Of a stretch of DNA of 34,433 nt, positions 33,355 through 34,433 are shown one piece after another (positions within the stretch are counted from its first letter, which is position 1; each line of letters starts with the position of its first letter). The notes beneath the pieces are model-generated. The model was not told the origin of the DNA, did not search any database, and worked only from the letters and a program-made list of their open reading frames with translations. Position numbers and translations under genes: made by a program. Origin of the DNA: Proteiniphilum sp. UBA5267 (GTDB lineage: Bacteria; Bacteroidota; Bacteroidia; Bacteroidales; Dysgonomonadaceae); assembly GCA_002411515.1 (NCBI GenBank), contig DHTF01000020.1, positions 1 to 34,433 on the forward strand, written 5' to 3'.

Positions 33355-34433
33355 ATGAAGCACAGATCAAAAAGCGTAACACGAAGAGAGTTCCTGGGCC
33401 TCTCGGCACTGGGATTGACAGGACTGACCATTCTCCCCTCGTGGGCCATGAACGGGGTAAGGATTGCACCGAGTGATAGAATATACCTGGGCTTTATCGG
33501 CCTGGGAAGACAGGGGATCAGCGATTTTCATTCATTTTCCCAATGCCCGGGCGTGCAGGTGGTGGCAGGAAGCGATGCGGATTCTATGAAGAACGACCGC
33601 TTCAGGAACGTGGTCAAAGGCTGGCAGGAGAAAAGCAGCCTGCCCTTGAAATGCGACACCTACGAGTTTTATGAGGATCTACTGGAAAGAAAGGACATTG
33701 ACGCGGTCTCCATTGCCACGCCGGATCATTGGCATGCCCTCACGGCCATCCACGCCTGCCAGTCGGGTAAAGATGTTTATTGTCAGAAGCCGTTGTCGTA
33801 CACAATAACGGAGAGCCTGGCCATGGTGGAAGCTGCTAGAAAGCACAAACGTGTGTTTCAGGTGGGAAGCCAGCAGCGCTCCAGTGCTGAATTCCAAAAG
33901 GCTGTCTCTCTGGTGCGGGAAGGTAAAATAGGCCACATAGAAAAAATATACGTGCGCATCGGTGAACCACCGAAGCCCTTCAATCTGCCTGAAATGCCTG
34001 TCCCTTCAAACCTGAACTTCAGGCTCTGGCTGGGACCGCTGAACGACCCGAAGGTACATTATAACCCTACCATGTGTCCTCCCATTGCGCCTCCCGATTA
34101 TCGCGAAAAGGGAGAGTGGGGCACATGGCGCTATTACCGGGAGACAGGTAACGGGTTTACGGGCGACTGGGGAGCGCATCATTTCGATATCGCACAATGG
34201 GCGCTGGGACTCGATGGTACAGGCCCGATTGAATATATCCCGGCAGGATACAACGGAACGGAATACACCACAGTGAAATATGCGAATGGCATCGTGATGA
34301 CGGAACAACCTTTCCGCGACGACAAACCGGACGACAAGGGCATACAGTTTATCGGCACCAAGGGATGGATTAAGGTAGCCCGTGGCTACATTGAGTGTTC
34401 CGATCCCTCACTGCTGAAAAAAACGGAGCAGGA
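33355..34433 (+). CDS. Gfo/Idh/MocA family oxidoreductase, Tat-exported, partial
   Basis: The first 359 codons of an NAD(P)-dependent oxidoreductase cut by the window end. A twin-arginine signal (SVTRREFLGLSALGLTGL) suggests export of the folded, cofactor-bound enzyme to the periplasm. The Rossmann motif GFIGLGRQG follows, then SIATPDHWHALTAI and the CQKPLSYTITES segment (the family's EKP motif, here QKP). Later come RLWLGP and GDWGAHHFDIAQWALG, typical of the Bacteroidota secreted group. These enzymes oxidise or reduce sugars and cyclitols; some make 3-keto-sugars that DUF1080-type enzymes then split, and a DUF1080 gene lies at 8376. The C-terminus is not visible. Confidence 0.9.
   Translation, partial: MKHRSKSVTRREFLGLSALGLTGLTILPSWAMNGVRIAPSDRIYLGFIGLGRQGISDFHSFSQCPGVQVVAGSDADSMKNDRFRNVVKGWQEKSSLPLKCDTYEFYEDLLERKDIDAVSIATPDHWHALTAIHACQSGKDVYCQKPLSYTITESLAMVEAARKHKRVFQVGSQQRSSAEFQKAVSLVREGKIGHIEKIYVRIGEPPKPFNLPEMPVPSNLNFRLWLGPLNDPKVHYNPTMCPPIAPPDYREKGEWGTWRYYRETGNGFTGDWGAHHFDIAQWALGLDGTGPIEYIPAGYNGTEYTTVKYANGIVMTEQPFRDDKPDDKGIQFIGTKGWIKVARGYIECSDPSLLKKTEQ

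Noticed and set aside
1..34433. CRISPR array
   Set aside because: No regularly spaced repeats were found by eye in any gap.

Overview
The window is a chromosome segment of a Bacteroidota bacterium, most likely Bacteroidales near Dysgonomonadaceae/Porphyromonadaceae. The gene families (DUF4924, GH20 and GH5 lipoproteins, DUF1080, AcpH, DUF4126) fit. Promoters also fit: many starts are preceded by the Bacteroidota -7 box TAnnTTTG, and Shine-Dalgarno sites are mostly absent. No rRNA, tRNA or CRISPR array was seen.

Region 1 (1-17880) looks like core genome with moderate GC. In order it holds: an M3 oligopeptidase (-) and an MBL-fold hydrolase (-); the operon DUF4924-rfbD-prfC (+); an MscS channel (-); a TPR protein, a DUF1080 protein and a zinc metallopeptidase (+), ended by a strong hairpin; the leftward operon DUF4126-cutC-GH20 hexosaminidase; a GH5 glycanase lipoprotein; a macro-like small protein; a dienelactone hydrolase; and an ACP phosphodiesterase. 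The theme is peptide and glycan breakdown plus housekeeping.

Region 2 (about 17881-30500) is an accessory island. The DNA becomes AT-rich and gene fragments appear. A broken start of a conjugative-element MobC/TraG-type gene (YWFCY domain) lies at 18135-18332. Next is a tight three-gene operon: a small XRE regulator, a AAA+ ATPase, and an 852-residue subtilisin-like protease with no signal peptide. This looks like a self-contained ATPase/protease module, probably for defence, and is the best candidate here for a poorly described system. About 1.1 kb of eroded DNA (22371-23511) follows. The island ends with a type IC restriction-modification operon, hsdM-hsdS-fic-hsdR, in which a protein joining a BRO-N-like domain to a Fic domain sits between hsdS and hsdR.

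Region 3 (about 30500-34433) returns to core-like composition: a small two-CxxC protein, an HTH-WYL regulator, a secreted calcineurin-like phosphoesterase (-), and the first 359 codons of a Tat-exported Gfo/Idh/MocA oxidoreductase cut by the window end.

All identifications come from reading motifs and recalled family features; no database search was run.
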